Origin: Actinoallomurus spadix
GTDB lineage: Bacteria; Actinomycetota; Actinomycetes; Streptosporangiales; Streptosporangiaceae
Reading direction: 5' to 3'
DNA: 64,000 bases
Assembly (NCBI RefSeq): GCF_024055725.1
Contig: NZ_JAMXMX010000016.1
Coordinates: 1 to 64,000 of the forward strand
Part shown: one piece after another, positions 1 through 8,142 of the stretch
Layout: each line of letters begins with the position of its first letter
Position numbering within the stretch: position 1 is the first letter of the stretch
Made by a program: the position numbers and the translations under genes
Notes under the pieces: generated by a model
Database searches by the model: none
Told to the model about the DNA's origin: nothing
The model's input: the letters and a program-made list of their open reading frames with translations, nothing else

Positions 1-823
1 CGTCGCAGGCCACCAGCAGCACGACCCGCCGCGCGTCGGGTGGCAGGGCGCGGTAGCGCCGGCGGTGGGAGGCGCGCAGGCGGCTGTGGACGGGCAGCGC
101 CGCCGGCGGCGGCGCCACGCCGGCCAGCTGGTCCGGCGTCAGGGCGGCGGCGAGCTCGGACAGGGCCAGGGGGTTGCCGGCGGCCAGGTCGGCGAGGTCC
201 GCCGTCAGGTCCGCGCCCGGCCCGGTGCCGAGGAGGTCCTCCAGCACGGCCCGGGCCGCCCGGTCACCCAGCGGACCGAGCCGCAGCGACGGGACGCCGG
301 CCAAGGGGGCCGGCGCGGCGGGCGCCTCCGGGACCGCGGTGAGCAGCATGGCGAGCGGGTGGTCACCGGGCCGGCGCGCGGCGAAGGCCAGGGCGTTCAG
401 GGAGACGCGGTCCAGGAGGTGGGCGTCGTCCACCCAGCACAGCACCGGGCCGTCGCCCGCGGCGTCCGTCAGCAGCCGGTGCACCGCCGTGCCCAGGACG
501 AACGGCTCGGCCGCCGGAGCCGCGTCCTCCCCGGTGACCGGGGCCAGCGCGGCCGCCTGGGCCGGTGGCAGCCCGCCGATCCGGCCGGAGATCGGCCACA
601 GCAGCTTGTGCAGACCCGCGTACGGTAACGCCGTCTCCTGCTCGAAACCGGACGTACCCAGGGTCCGGAACGACGCCGAGGCCCGGCCGAGCACGTGCTC
701 GAGCAGGGCCGTCCGCCCCGTCCCGGCCTCCCCGACGATCACCAGCGCCGCGCTCTTCCCATCGCGTACGCGGCTCAGGGTCTCCTCCACGACCGCGAGC
801 TCACGTTCCCGCCCATGCAACAC
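1..823 (-). CDS. LuxR-type AAA ATPase regulator, N-terminal part (runs off left edge)
   Basis: About 274 codons of a large ATP-binding transcriptional regulator of the LAL/MalT kind are visible; the C-terminal HTH lies outside the window. The start is the GTG at 823, chosen because GGGAGGAA stands just upstream and the protein begins with the usual LHGREREL segment. A Walker A-like VGEAGTGRTALLEH lies near residues 30-43 (GxxGxGRT, Arg in place of the usual Lys) and a Walker B-like VLCWVDDAHLLD near residue 130. Members sense a ligand through C-terminal repeats and activate transcription. It diverges from the PucR-type gene at 1036, so the 212-bp gap holds both promoters. Family assignment is firm, target unknown. 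Confidence 0.8.
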   Translation of the reverse strand, partial: MLHGRERELAVVEETLSRVRDGKSAALVIVGEAGTGRTALLEHVLGRASASFRTLGTSGFEQETALPYAGLHKLLWPISGRIGGLPPAQAAALAPVTGEDAAPAAEPFVLGTAVHRLLTDAAGDGPVLCWVDDAHLLDRVSLNALAFAARRPGDHPLAMLLTAVPEAPAAPAPLAGVPSLRLGPLGDRAARAVLEDLLGTGPGADLTADLADLAAGNPLALSELAAALTPDQLAGVAPPPAALPVHSRLRASHRRRYRALPPDARRVVLLVACD

Positions 824-1035
824 GAGGGTTCCTCCCGGAAAAGGGACGTTCGCGCCTTAACGGCAGCAGGCTTCCGGCGATACGTCCAGTGCGGCTTCCG
901 TAACGAGGGCGACGGCACAACGCGCGGGCGGCCCGCCTGTGCCCGGCCACAGAGCAGACCGCCGGGGCGGCGGGACGCTGGCGGCCGTGCGCCCGCGGTG
1001 GGACCATGAGCGATCACCGGCCCCGGAGGTGACGT

Positions 1036-2241
1036 GTGGACGCCCGTGCCGTCACGACCGGCCGTACGGCGGGCGCGCCGGCGCGCAGAGCGGCGTCGCG
1101 GCTCGTCGAGCGGCTGCCCGACCTCGCCGACCGGCTGACCGCCGAGATCCTCAGCGGCGACGGCGCGCTGCGGCCCGCCGGCCTGACCGACGACCTGTGG
1201 GACGCCTGCCACACCGGCCTGCGGCACGGCATCGAGGCGATCCTCGACCCGGGCCGGCGGCCCGACCTGCACTGGGCCCGCGAACTCGGCCGGCGCCGGG
1301 CCGAGCAGGGACTGCCCCTCGACCAGCTCCTGCGCTCCTACCGGCTGGCGGGCCGGGTCTTCTGGGAGTCGCTCGTCGAGGTCGCCGCGCAGCACGACCC
1401 CGACCAGCTACCCGCCCTGGCCCACCACGCCGTACGGGTCTGGCAGACGATCGACCAGCAGTCGAGCGTCGCCGCGGAGGCGTACCGCCGCACCGAGTTC
1501 GAACTGCTGCGGCGCGACGAGGAGCAGGTGCAGGCGGTCGTCGACGCGCTGCTGGAGGGCCGTGGCGCGGACGGACGGCTGCTCGCGGCCGCCACGACCG
1601 TCCTCGGCCTGCCGGCGCGCGGCCGGTTCGCCGTGGCGGTGCTCCGGCAGGACGACGCGCTGAGCCGCCCCGTCGCCGGCCGCCCCGAGACGGCCGGCGG
1701 GATCCGGTTCCTGTGGCGCCTGCGCGCCGATGCCCGGATCGCCGTGGCCGACCTCGGCGACGCGGACCTGGACGACCTGGCCGAGGTGCTGCGCGCGCAC
1801 GCCTGCCACCACGTCGGCCTGAGCCCGGTCGTCGACTCGCCCGCCGACCTGGGCCACGCCCGCTGGCTCGCCGAGCTCGCGCTGCGCACCTGCCGGTCAC
1901 CGCGCCAGGAGGTGGCCCGCCTCGATCGGCGGCTGCCGGCGGCGCTCGTGGTCTCCCAGCCGGAGCTGGCCGAGCACCTCCGGCGTTCGGTCCTCGACGG
2001 CCTGACCGCGCTCGACCCGGCCAAGCGCGGGCTGTTGCTGGAGACGCTGGACGCCTGGCTGGAGTGCGGCGGGTCGGCCACCGAGGCGGCACGGCGCCTG
2101 TACTGCCACCCCAACACGGTGCTCAACCGGCTGCGCCACCTCGAACGGATCTCCGGCCGTTCGACCTCCCGGCCCCTCGACCTCGTCGAGATCGTCCTCG
2201 CCCGCCACGCCCTGCACGAGGACGGCGGGAACCCGGCCTGA
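1036..2241 (+). CDS. PucR/CdaR-type helix-turn-helix transcriptional regulator
   Basis: A 401-residue soluble regulator. The C-terminal part (about residues 330-395) is the PucR-type HTH, with the family pattern of leading helix LLETLDAWLECGGS, then ATEAARRLYCHPNTVLNRL and a closing LVEIVLARHAL helix. The N-terminal 150 residues match the RsbRD/GAF-like region often found in these actinobacterial proteins; the middle is a GGDEF-like CdaR domain without catalytic residues. The GTG at 1036 follows GGAGGT at about the right distance. It is transcribed away from the LuxR-type gene. Such proteins usually control nearby catabolic or transport genes, but no obvious partner lies next to it, so the target is unknown. 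Confidence 0.82.
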   Translation: MDARAVTTGRTAGAPARRAASRLVERLPDLADRLTAEILSGDGALRPAGLTDDLWDACHTGLRHGIEAILDPGRRPDLHWARELGRRRAEQGLPLDQLLRSYRLAGRVFWESLVEVAAQHDPDQLPALAHHAVRVWQTIDQQSSVAAEAYRRTEFELLRRDEEQVQAVVDALLEGRGADGRLLAAATTVLGLPARGRFAVAVLRQDDALSRPVAGRPETAGGIRFLWRLRADARIAVADLGDADLDDLAEVLRAHACHHVGLSPVVDSPADLGHARWLAELALRTCRSPRQEVARLDRRLPAALVVSQPELAEHLRRSVLDGLTALDPAKRGLLLETLDAWLECGGSATEAARRLYCHPNTVLNRLRHLERISGRSTSRPLDLVEIVLARHALHEDGGNPA

Positions 2242-2289
2242 CGCGCACCCTGTCTGCGTACTCTGGAACTGTCAAGATTCCAGGAGGAC

Positions 2290-2394
2290 ATGGCCATCTC
2301 GCCGCCCAGGCTTTCCTGGCTCGGCCACCGTATCCGCGGTCAGTACCTCGCTTCGCCGGACGGTCAGCCTGATTCGAGTGGAATGAGCATATGA
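2290..2394 (+). CDS. Small ORF (34 aa) translationally coupled to the next gene
   Basis: An ATG at 2290 sits 3 bases after a near-perfect Shine-Dalgarno AGGAGG and opens a 34-codon frame starting MAISPPRLSWLGHR and ending GMSI. Its stop overlaps the start of the following gene (ATGA at 2391-2394), a layout typical of translational coupling. I see no signal peptide or membrane helix, and I do not recognise the peptide. It may be a real small protein or a leader that opens ribosome access to the downstream gene, which itself has no obvious Shine-Dalgarno. Support is the ribosome site and the overlap only. Confidence 0.5.
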   Translation: MAISPPRLSWLGHRIRGQYLASPDGQPDSSGMSI

Positions 2395-3293
2395 GTAAGC
2401 TGCATCCAGTAGAACTTACCGTCACAGAGTGCAACACTCTAGTCGGTCATTTGGACAATGCGGGGCAATCTCTACGCGAAAACGGTCACCAATCGGAGGC
2501 CGACGAGTGCGACGCCATGATGGACGAGCTCTGGAGAGCGATCAGCGTCCCCGGCGTCGACGTCCCGGGCGAAACCCTGACCACGGTGTCCATGACGCCG
2601 GAGCGCTGGTCCCTGCTCTTCGGCTCGCTGGACGTTTGGGCTTTCCAGTTCGAAGATCGACACCCGAAGGATTCCCGCCGTACGCGGCGGCTTCGCGATC
2701 ACATCAGCGCGAATGTCGGCGACGCCTTCCCCGCGCCTGCGCAGCCATCGGCTCCGGAACGCCGCGACGTCAGGGTCGAAGTCGGCGCGCTGGGGTGTTA
2801 CTGGCTGTTCGGCGCGATGAACACGAAAATCCCGGACTCGACCCCGGTTCTGGGAAACCGGCTCGACTACGACGCCTGGATCGACGAAGGCAACGGGCTC
2901 GCCGTGCGCTCGCTCATCCTCACCGGCACCCGTGAGGGCACCATCAGCCTGACCGCTGAACTGCTGCGCGGATGTCCGCCGCTGGACACCGGCCCGTGGG
3001 ACGACGTCGCCGAATACTCATGGGTCTTCTGGACCACCGACCCCGTTGGGGAAGATCCGCCCCTTGGCCGCACGCTCCGCGCCGCAGCGCCCGAACGCGA
3101 GGCCGTCATCCTGTTCGAGTTCGACCCGGTGCAACCGTCCACGTGCATGTACCGAGTCCGGGTGAGCGTCCGAGGCAGGGACGCCGGTACCGGAGAGGAG
3201 CACCTGATCCAGGTGTGGCGGGCACCATCGGCTCCGGCAAGCCTGATCAAGGCGACCGACAGGACCGGTCACCGCCGCCGCACAGGACCCTAG
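2391..3293 (+). CDS. Hypothetical protein, two-domain, 300 aa
   Basis: I do not recognise a named family. The ATG at 2391 overlaps the stop of the 34-codon ORF. Residues 1-110 are a mostly helical, acidic region (LTVTECNTLVGHLDNAG, EADECDAMMDELW). After a Pro/Ala linker near 115, residues 125-290 look like a beta-rich domain; its end, YRVRVSVRGRD followed by EEHLIQVWRAP, resembles the closing strands of an uncharacterised actinobacterial beta-sandwich family that I know only as hypothetical proteins. No signal peptide or transmembrane segment. Base composition in the first 300 bases is visibly less GC-rich than in the flanking genes, which hints at acquisition by transfer. Confidence 0.6.
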   Translation: MSKLHPVELTVTECNTLVGHLDNAGQSLRENGHQSEADECDAMMDELWRAISVPGVDVPGETLTTVSMTPERWSLLFGSLDVWAFQFEDRHPKDSRRTRRLRDHISANVGDAFPAPAQPSAPERRDVRVEVGALGCYWLFGAMNTKIPDSTPVLGNRLDYDAWIDEGNGLAVRSLILTGTREGTISLTAELLRGCPPLDTGPWDDVAEYSWVFWTTDPVGEDPPLGRTLRAAAPEREAVILFEFDPVQPSTCMYRVRVSVRGRDAGTGEEHLIQVWRAPSAPASLIKATDRTGHRRRTGP

Positions 3294-3339
3294 TGTCATG
3301 CGCCTGAAATTCGTCAGCTAAGTCTGGACTTCGGCTCGG

Positions 3340-3480
3340 TCACGGGGCCTCGAGATTGGTCACGGTCAGCGCCTTGTCCCACCGAGCGGCGGCGAGGTCG
3401 TCGCGGCGGATGCCCAGGTCAAGCGCTACCCGACGAAATTCTCCCTGATGATCAATGTCCGAGAAGGTAGACCCTCGATT
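3340..3480 (-). pseudogene. Possible C-terminal remnant of a lost gene
   Basis: Between the hypothetical gene and HrpB the minus strand reads a protein-like tail, DIDHQGEFRRVALDLG then IRRDDLAAARWDKALTV and NLEAP, ending at a TGA at 3340-3342. It has balanced amino-acid use unlike antisense translations of this GC-rich DNA, but no start codon or ribosome site is present before the frame enters the HrpB antisense strand. I read it as a 5'-truncated remnant; the family is not identified. It could also be chance. Confidence 0.3.
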
Positions 3481-3567
3481 CCAGTGGTGGTCGGAACGCG
3501 GCAGCCCGCGCTTGGATCGAGAGCCCGGCCTGACGGGCGGTCCGCGCGGGTCCGCCACACTGGTGGG

Positions 3568-5967
3568 GTGCGTTCGCCCGACCTGCCCGTCGCCACCGCC
3601 CTGCCGGAATTGCGCGCCGCCCTCGACTCCGCCGGGACGGCGGTGCTGGCCGCGCCGCCGGGGACCGGGAAGACCACCTTCATCCCGCTCGCGCTGGCGG
3701 AGACGGGTCGCCGGGTCATCGTGGCCGAGCCCCGCCGGCTCGCCGCGCGCGCCGCCGCCCGCCGCATGGCCTGGATGCTCGGCGAGCCGGTCGGCGAACG
3801 GGTCGGGTACGCCATCCGCGGCGAGCGCAGGCCGGGCAGTGCGGTCGAGGTCGTCACGACCGGTGTGCTGCTGCGCCGCCTGCAGCACGACCCCGACGTG
3901 CGCGCCGACGTCGTCATCCTCGACGAGTGTCACGAGCGGCACCTCGACGCCGACACCGCGTTCGCGTTCCTCCTCGACGTCCGCGCGACGCTGCGCCCCG
4001 ACCTCGGGCTCGTCGCGGCGTCCGCGACCGCCGACACCGGGCCGTGGGCGGAGCTCATGGGCGGCGCCCCGGTGGTCGCCGCGGACGGCGCCGCGCACCC
4101 GGTCGAGGTGGTCTGGGCGCCGCCGCCCCGCCCCGTACGCCCGCCGCACGGCCTGTCCGTCGACCCCGCGCTGCTCGACCACGTCGCGGCCACGGTCCGC
4201 CGGGCGCTGGCCGAGCGGGACGGCGACGTCCTGTGCTTCCTGCCCGGCGCCGCCGAGATCGACCGGGTCGCACGCGCACTCGGCGACCAGCGCGTGCTGC
4301 GGCTGCACGGCCGCGCCCCCGCCGACGTGCAGGACGAGGTCCTGCGCGGCCCGGACGGCGGGCGGCGCGTCGTCCTGGCCACGTCGATCGCCGAGTCGAG
4401 CCTGACCGTGCCGGGCGTCCGCGTCGTCGTGGACGCCGGCCTCTCCCGGGAGCCCCGCACCGACCACGCGCGCGGGCTCGGCGCGCTGACCACCGTACGG
4501 GCGTCGCGGGCCGCCGCCGACCAGCGCGCCGGGCGCGCCGGGCGGGAGGCGCCGGGAACGGTGTACCGCTGCTGGTCGCAGGCCGAGCACCACCGGCTGC
4601 CCGAGCGCCCGCGGCCGGAGATCGCGCTCGCCGACCTGACCGGGTTCGCGCTGGAGGCGGCCTGCTGGGGCGACCCGGGCGCGACCGGCCTGGCGCTGCT
4701 GGACGCCCCGCCGCCCGCCGCGATGCGCGCCGCCCGCGAGACGCTGCGCGCGATCGGCGCCGTCGGCGACGACGGCCGGGTCACCGGACGGGGCCGGAGG
4801 ATGGCCCGCGCCGGCGTCCACCCCCGCCTGGCCCGCGCCCTCCTCGACGGGGCCGAGCACGTCGGCGCGCGGGCCGCCGAGGTGGTCGCGGTGCTGTCCG
4901 ACCAGCAGCGCGCGGACGAGGACCTCGTCCGGCAGTGGCGCGGCCTGCGGGGTGACCCGCGGTGGCGGGACGAGGCGCGCCGGCTGCGGCGCGCCGTCCC
5001 CGGCGCCGCCGACTCCGGGCCGGACGACGAGACGACCGCGGGCGTCGTGGTCGCCCTCGCCTTCCCCGAGCGGGTCGCCCGCGCCCGTACGGGCGGCGGG
5101 TACCTGATGGCGTCCGGGACCGCCGCCGAACCCGCCCGGGGCTCCGCGCTCGGCGGCGCCGAGTGGCTGGCCATCGCCGTCGCCGACCGGCCCGCGGGCG
5201 CCCCGGCCGCGCGGATCCGCCAGGCGGTGCCCATCGACGAGGAGACGGCCCGCCTGGCGGTCGGCGCGGTGGTGGAAGAGGAGGTCGCCTGGCGCGGCGA
5301 CGTCGTCGCGCGCCGCGTCGAACGGCTCGGCGCGATCGAACTGTCGGCCGTACCCCTGCCGGATCCGGACCCCGGCCTCGTACGTGCGGCGCTGCGCGAG
5401 GGCCTCCGCCGCGAGGGACTCGGCCTGCTGACGTGGACCCGCGAGGCGGAGGACCTGCGCGCCCGGCTGGCGTTCTGCCACCGCGTGCTCGGCCCGCCGT
5501 GGCCGGCCGTGGACGACGACGCGCTGCGCGGCTCCCTCGACCTCGCCGCGAGCGGCGCTCGAAGCCGCGCCGACCTGGCGCGCGTCGACGTGACCGCGCT
5601 CCTGCGCGGCCTGCTGCCGTGGGAGTGCGCCGCCCGGCTCGACGAGGTCGCCCCCGAGCGCGTCACCGTGCCGAGCGGATCGCGGATCCGGATCGACTAC
5701 TCCGGCGAGCGGCCGGTGCTGGCCGCGAAGCTGCAGGAGCTGTTCGGATGGACCGAGACGCCGCGCGTCGCCGGGGTGCCGCTGCTCGTCCACCTGCTGT
5801 CGCCCGCAGGCCGTCCCGCAGCCGTCACCGCCGACCTGGCCTCCTTCTGGCGTGAGGGCTACCGCGCCGTCCGCGCCGAACTGCGCGGCCGCTACCCCCG
5901 CCACCCCTGGCCCGAGGATCCGTCAACGGCGGAGCCGACGAGGAAGGCCAACCCCCGCCGCCGCTGA
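3568..5967 (+). CDS. hrpB: ATP-dependent helicase HrpB
   Basis: A 799-residue DEAH-type superfamily 2 helicase. The chosen start is the GTG at 3568 (VRSPDLPVATALPELRAAL), which matches the family N-terminus; the frame stays open upstream to 3448 but that part does not look conserved. Walker A APPGTGKTT lies at residues 29-37, the Walker B DECH at 119-122, SATAD (motif III) near 152, and the motif VI stretch QRAGRAGR around 320. The helicase-associated and HrpB-specific C-terminal domains follow (LPWECAARLDEVAPE, LQELFGWTETPRVAGVP). HrpB is a cytoplasmic RNA-helicase-like protein whose substrate in actinobacteria is not established. It stands alone, with the MFS gene 225 bp downstream. Confidence 0.93.
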   Translation: MRSPDLPVATALPELRAALDSAGTAVLAAPPGTGKTTFIPLALAETGRRVIVAEPRRLAARAAARRMAWMLGEPVGERVGYAIRGERRPGSAVEVVTTGVLLRRLQHDPDVRADVVILDECHERHLDADTAFAFLLDVRATLRPDLGLVAASATADTGPWAELMGGAPVVAADGAAHPVEVVWAPPPRPVRPPHGLSVDPALLDHVAATVRRALAERDGDVLCFLPGAAEIDRVARALGDQRVLRLHGRAPADVQDEVLRGPDGGRRVVLATSIAESSLTVPGVRVVVDAGLSREPRTDHARGLGALTTVRASRAAADQRAGRAGREAPGTVYRCWSQAEHHRLPERPRPEIALADLTGFALEAACWGDPGATGLALLDAPPPAAMRAARETLRAIGAVGDDGRVTGRGRRMARAGVHPRLARALLDGAEHVGARAAEVVAVLSDQQRADEDLVRQWRGLRGDPRWRDEARRLRRAVPGAADSGPDDETTAGVVVALAFPERVARARTGGGYLMASGTAAEPARGSALGGAEWLAIAVADRPAGAPAARIRQAVPIDEETARLAVGAVVEEEVAWRGDVVARRVERLGAIELSAVPLPDPDPGLVRAALREGLRREGLGLLTWTREAEDLRARLAFCHRVLGPPWPAVDDDALRGSLDLAASGARSRADLARVDVTALLRGLLPWECAARLDEVAPERVTVPSGSRIRIDYSGERPVLAAKLQELFGWTETPRVAGVPLLVHLLSPAGRPAAVTADLASFWREGYRAVRAELRGRYPRHPWPEDPSTAEPTRKANPRRR

Positions 5968-6085
5968 CGCATCAGGCGGCCGCCGCCGAGGATCCTCGTT
6001 GCCGGGGCGACGGAGACCCTCGGCGCGGAACTGCGAGCGGCGGCCGCCGCCACGGGGCGCTAAAGTGGCGGCATGATCGTTCCCC

Positions 6086-6097
6086 GTGTCTAGACAC
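6086..6097. promoter_or_regulatory. Perfect 12-bp palindrome upstream of the MFS gene
   Basis: GTGTCTAGACAC is a perfect palindrome about 95 bp before the MFS start, inside an otherwise non-coding stretch. A six-codon frame (ATG at 6073, stop TAG at 6091-6093) ends within it. It could be an operator; there is no regulator gene next door to assign it to. Confidence 0.3.
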
Positions 6098-6192
6098 CGC
6101 TCTCGGCCGCGCGTCGTCGCGCGGTCCTCCGGTGTCTCTGACGCTCCCGGCGCCGACTCCCACGCGCGCCGGTCTTCTCGAGGAACGTTCCC

Positions 6193-7401
6193 GTGTCTTC
6201 TCCCTCCCTCTCGTACGCCGCCGTCCTGCGCGCCCCGCACGCTCGGCGCACCTTCGGCGCCGCGCTGCTGGGCCGCCTCTCGTACGGCATGGTCTCGCTG
6301 TCCCTGACGCTGGCGGTGGCCGGCGCGACCGGTTCGTACGCCATGGCCGGCGCGGCGGTCGCGCTGTTCGGGCTCGCCGTCTCGGTGCTGTCCCCGGTGC
6401 GTGCCCGGCTGATCGACCGGTACGGGCCCCGGCGTGCCCTGCCGCCGATGGCGGTCGCCTACGCGTTGCTGCTGGCGGCCCTCGCCCTCGTCACCGCGCG
6501 GCATGACGTGCCCGCCGCCGCGGTCGCCGTCCTGGCCTTCGCGGCGGGCGGGTTCCCGCCGCCGCTCGGCCCGGTCATGCGCACGCTGTGGAGCGACCTG
6601 CTGCCCGACCGGCGGCTGCTGCAGCGCGCGTACAGCCTGGACACCGTCGCGGAGGAGCTGCTGTTCGTGACGGGGCCGCTGCTGGCGGGCCTGTTCGCCG
6701 CGCTCCTCGACCCGGCCGTGGGCGTCGCCGTCAGCGCGGGGCTCGTCCTCACCGGGACCCTCGCCCTCGTCTCCTCTCCGGTGGCCCGGTCCCGGACCCG
6801 CGAAGCCGCGGCGGCCGGGGACGATCCCGTGCCGCGGCCCCGGGCGGGCTCCTTCGGCGGGCTCGGGCGGCCCGTCGTCCTGGCGGCGGGGATCGGCATG
6901 TGCCTGGGCGCGCTCGGCCTGCTCGTGGTCGCCTTCGCCGCCCGTCGCCACGAGGCCGCCGGCGCCGCGTGGGCCGAGGCGGCGCTCTCCGTCGGCAGCG
7001 CGGCCGGCGGCCTGGCCTACGGGTCGCTGTCCTGGCGGGTGCCGGCGCGGGTGCGGCTTCCGCTGCTGACCGCCGCCGTCGCGGCGCCGCTCGCGGTCGC
7101 CGGCGCGGCGCCGGACCTGTACGTCCTGTCGGCGGTCGCCGGGGTGGCGGGGCTGTTCGTCGCGCCCGCGCTGACGACGGCGTACCTGCTCGCGGAGGAG
7201 TCCGCGGCACCCGGCGGCCGTACGCGGGCGGGCACCTGGGTCAACACCGCGTTCAACACGGGCTCCTCGGCCGGTGCGGCGGCGGTCGGCCAGCTGGTCG
7301 GCCGGTTGCCGCTCGGGTGGTGCTTCGCCGCGGCGGCGGCTCCGGCGCTGCTCCTCGCGCTGACCGCGCTGGCGCGCCGTGGCCGGCCGGCCCGCTCCTG
7401 A
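6193..7401 (+). CDS. MFS transporter, 12 transmembrane segments
   Basis: A 402-residue major facilitator protein. The GTG at 6193 follows GAGGAAC. Hydrophobic helices alternate along the whole length (for example TLAVAGATGSYAMAGAA, ALVTARHDVPAAAVAVLAF, LLTAAVAAPLAVAGAA). The loop after helix 2 reads RARLIDRYGPRRAL, a degenerate form of MFS motif A. The middle cytoplasmic loop is rich in Arg and Ala. No close substrate family can be named; the general pattern is that of small-molecule efflux proteins. A strong terminator follows at 7407, so it is a single-gene transcript. A palindrome lies upstream. Confidence 0.85.
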   Translation: MSSPSLSYAAVLRAPHARRTFGAALLGRLSYGMVSLSLTLAVAGATGSYAMAGAAVALFGLAVSVLSPVRARLIDRYGPRRALPPMAVAYALLLAALALVTARHDVPAAAVAVLAFAAGGFPPPLGPVMRTLWSDLLPDRRLLQRAYSLDTVAEELLFVTGPLLAGLFAALLDPAVGVAVSAGLVLTGTLALVSSPVARSRTREAAAAGDDPVPRPRAGSFGGLGRPVVLAAGIGMCLGALGLLVVAFAARRHEAAGAAWAEAALSVGSAAGGLAYGSLSWRVPARVRLPLLTAAVAAPLAVAGAAPDLYVLSAVAGVAGLFVAPALTTAYLLAEESAAPGGRTRAGTWVNTAFNTGSSAGAAAVGQLVGRLPLGWCFAAAAAPALLLALTALARRGRPARS

Positions 7402-7406
7402 ATGCG

Positions 7407-7445
7407 GGGCTCCCCGGTGGTCCTCGCCGGGGAGCCCGATTTTTC
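7407..7445 (+). terminator. Rho-independent terminator after the MFS gene
   Basis: Eleven perfectly paired bases, GGGCTCCCCGG (7407-7417) and CCGGGGAGCCC (7427-7437), with a 9-base loop, followed by GATTTTT. It begins 6 bases after the MFS stop codon. This is the cleanest intrinsic terminator in the window, unusual in such GC-rich DNA for having a real T run. Confidence 0.9.
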
Positions 7446-7551
7446 CCCGGACGAATATCTGCGAAGTGGTGAATGTGACGTGGGCTGGTCTGATCTCATA
7501 GCGCAGTGGGAGGACCGCGTACGGTCACGGTCGAGTAGAGAGGGGCGCCTG

Positions 7552-8142
7552 GTGGTCACCGGGTCACGGCCATCGCCGCGTCGCAGCACGAATCCGCGAG
7601 ATCGCGCCCGATTTGTGGCGATAAGGCATGATGAAAGGTTCGCCATTCTGAAAGGGAGATTCCGCAGGTTAGCGCTCATTGTGCTCTTGACGTTCCTCGG
7701 GTGGTACCTGCTCTACGTCCTCGCCGCGGCCTTCGCCCGTGACGTCATGGCGTACCGGCTGTTCGGGAACATCAACGTCGCGCTCGTGGCCGGAGTGCTG
7801 CAGTTCGTCGCGGCGTTCGTGCTCGCCTGGCGCTACACCCGCTACGCCCGCGCGGCCCTCGACCCGCTGGCCGCGCAGATCCTCGCCGACGCCGAGGAGC
7901 GCGTCGACGAGGCGCTCCGCCGTGCGGCGGGCTCGGCCATCCCGCCGTACGGCACCGGGTCCGGCGACGAGCGGCCTTACCTGGGCCCCACGCCGCCGGA
8001 CGGGACGGTGTCGTACGCGGCGGCGGAACCCCGGGGCGGGACCACGCCGTACCTCGGGCCGACACCTCCGGACGGGATGCCGCTGCCCGCCGATCCGGGC
8101 CCGCCGCCCTCGTGGCATCGGTCGGCGGGAGGGACGCGATGA
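7552..8142 (+). CDS. DUF485 membrane protein with C-terminal repeat tail
   Basis: The core (about residues 25-115) is a DUF485 domain: HDERFAILKGRFRR precedes two membrane helices (LIVLLTFLGWYLLYVLAA and INVALVAGVLQFVAAFVLAW). DUF485 proteins (YjcH) accompany acetate/monocarboxylate symporters, and the next gene overlaps this one by 4 bases (ATGA), so both are cotranscribed. The GTG at 7552 is preceded by GAGAGGGG. Usual DUF485 proteins are near 100 residues; this one has 196, because of an N-terminal basic extension and a Pro/Gly-rich cytoplasmic tail carrying the segment PYLGPTPPDG twice, 27 residues apart. The tail is probably an interaction or disordered segment. Confidence 0.85.
   Translation: MVTGSRPSPRRSTNPRDRARFVAIRHDERFAILKGRFRRLALIVLLTFLGWYLLYVLAAAFARDVMAYRLFGNINVALVAGVLQFVAAFVLAWRYTRYARAALDPLAAQILADAEERVDEALRRAAGSAIPPYGTGSGDERPYLGPTPPDGTVSYAAAEPRGGTTPYLGPTPPDGMPLPADPGPPPSWHRSAGGTR

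Noticed and set aside
65-860. Long plus-strand frames at the left edge
   Set aside because: They are antisense to a clear LuxR-type AAA protein on the minus strand and have the Arg/Pro/Gly-rich composition typical of shadow frames in GC-rich DNA.
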